Shown here: one piece after another, positions 63,541-64,000 of the stretch
Position numbering within the stretch: the first letter of the stretch is position 1
Layout of the letters: the number at the start of each line of letters is the position of its first letter
Virus record (IMG/VR): IMGVR_UViG_3300028840_001395
Coordinates: 1 to 64,000 of that record
Direction: 5' to 3' (one strand)
From: a virus
Length of the DNA stretch: 64,000 nt
The notes under the pieces: generated by a model
What the model was told of the DNA's origin: nothing
The model's database searches: none
What the model saw: only the letters and a program-made list of their open reading frames with translations
Translations under genes and position numbers: made by a program

Positions 63541-63761
63541 CCACCCACACCAGGTTCCTGTCTTTACAGGGATATAGGCGGGCAACCGAAAAAGTTGTCG
63601 CCTCCCCCCGATTTCTTGGTGTCAGAGGTTGACTTGTCAGGGGGGTCTGGTATTGTGGTCTGCAAGCTACGACCCGGACCCGCTGGTCATTAAGCTCAGT
63701 CCTGTCGTGGCCCGATACATAACCGTGGCTCAGGCCAATGGCCCCAGCCCAGGAGGAAGCG
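63541..63761. promoter_or_regulatory. Divergent intergenic region
   Basis: It separates the leftward gene from the rightward gene. Plus strand: TTGACT (63629-63634), 16 bp, TATTGT (63651-63656), a fair sigma-70 promoter with a ~105-nt leader and AGGAGGAAG before ATG 63762. Minus strand: A+T-poor, with CCTGTAAAGACAGG (63557-63570 region) forming a short hairpin before the leftward start. Confidence 0.6.
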
Positions 63762-64000
63762 ATGCCCCAGTCCAGAGATCCCAGTCTCCCCCCTGTTCTG
63801 ACCATCTTCATCGAGCCGTTGCTCAAGGTGCTCGGTCGAAAGGTCAACTTCAAACCCGGCGTGTTCGTCAATCGCAAAGAGGTCATCCACGACGCCATCC
63901 GTGAAGCCGGTTTCGACCCCGACAATCTGGCCCAGTACGGCGACCCCGACAAGGGCTGGAAGTTCAGTGGGCAGAAGCCGATGGGGTTCCAGCGCCGTGT
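63762..64000 (+). CDS. Hypothetical protein (partial, runs off the window)
   Basis: The only convincing plus-strand gene. ATG 63762 follows a strong AGGAGGAAGCG ribosome site, and the frame stays open for 79 codons to the edge. The visible part includes VLTIFIEPLLKVLGRKVNFK, VFVNRKEVIHDAIREAGFDP and KGWKFSGQKPMGFQRR. No family recognised. Its direction marks a transcription divide at ~63.6 kb. Confidence 0.7.
   Translation, partial: MPQSRDPSLPPVLTIFIEPLLKVLGRKVNFKPGVFVNRKEVIHDAIREAGFDPDNLAQYGDPDKGWKFSGQKPMGFQRR

Noticed and set aside
1-64000. CRISPR arrays, insertion sequences, integrase or attachment sites
   Set aside because: No regularly spaced repeats, transposase, recombinase or tRNA-derived core was seen. 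The topoisomerase IB domain has topoisomerase rather than phage-integrase context (its VGNPDSAKE and VGHEPS motifs match topoisomerase).

Overview
This window is 64 kb of a large, high-GC, tailed double-stranded DNA bacteriophage (Caudoviricetes). The evidence is a complete head and packaging module (large terminase, portal, prohead protease, acidic scaffold-like protein, HK97-type capsid protein) on the same strand as a phage-style replication, repair and transcription module. Genes are packed with ATGA, GTGA or TGATG stop/start overlaps and strong Shine-Dalgarno sites. Nearly everything is read from the minus strand, so gene order is given right to left. The only clear plus-strand gene begins at 63762 and runs off the right edge. 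No tRNA, rRNA, CRISPR array, insertion sequence, integrase, lysis gene, tape measure or DNA polymerase catalytic subunit was recognised, so the window is only part of a bigger genome. The host cannot be named from the sequence.

Right end and replication/repair block (about 63.5 to 32 kb). It opens with an internally duplicated, possibly sigma-like protein (61453-63537) and a 0.8-kb leader without a convincing gene. Then come clamp-loader subunits delta' and delta, a B12-dependent ribonucleotide reductase interrupted by an intein, a RecD2-like helicase, an SSB-like protein, a RuvC-like resolvase, RecA, the N-terminal half of a Rad50/SbcC ATPase, SbcD/Mre11, CoaD, an HNH protein and a DNA methyltransferase. 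An RNA-repair cluster follows: polynucleotide kinase-phosphatase, Tpt1/KptA 2'-phosphotransferase and a GSRAYG-type nucleotidyltransferase. Next are a Cas4-like nuclease, the beta clamp, the C-terminal half of Rad50/SbcC, a zinc/winged-helix protein, a Toprim primase core, a degenerate phage metallopeptidase, clamp-loader gamma/tau, a NusG-like factor and a double-HTH sigma-region-4-like protein. Ten intergenic sites in this block share a bipartite, promoter-like element.

Structural block (about 31.4 to 2.9 kb). It has tail or baseplate-like beta-helix and fibre-domain proteins, several proteins sharing short basic terminal tags, an 849-aa repeat/Cys-cluster protein, a putative small terminase, TerL, portal, and a 2475-aa multi-enzyme 'polyvalent' protein. 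That protein joins a 2H phosphoesterase, a CCA-adding-like nucleotidyltransferase, a possible ART-like domain, a zincin, topoisomerase IB and a GNAT domain. The protease, an EF-hand-bearing acidic protein, a second head protein and the major capsid protein follow, closed by a strong terminator at 2830-2859.

Left accessory end (2.8 to 0 kb). It holds an SF2-helicase-like fragment, a twin-arginine signal-peptide protein, a candidate Acb2-type anti-CBASS cyclic-nucleotide sponge, a SpeD-like pyruvoyl decarboxylase with a changed active-site residue, and a structural-looking protein cut by the window edge.
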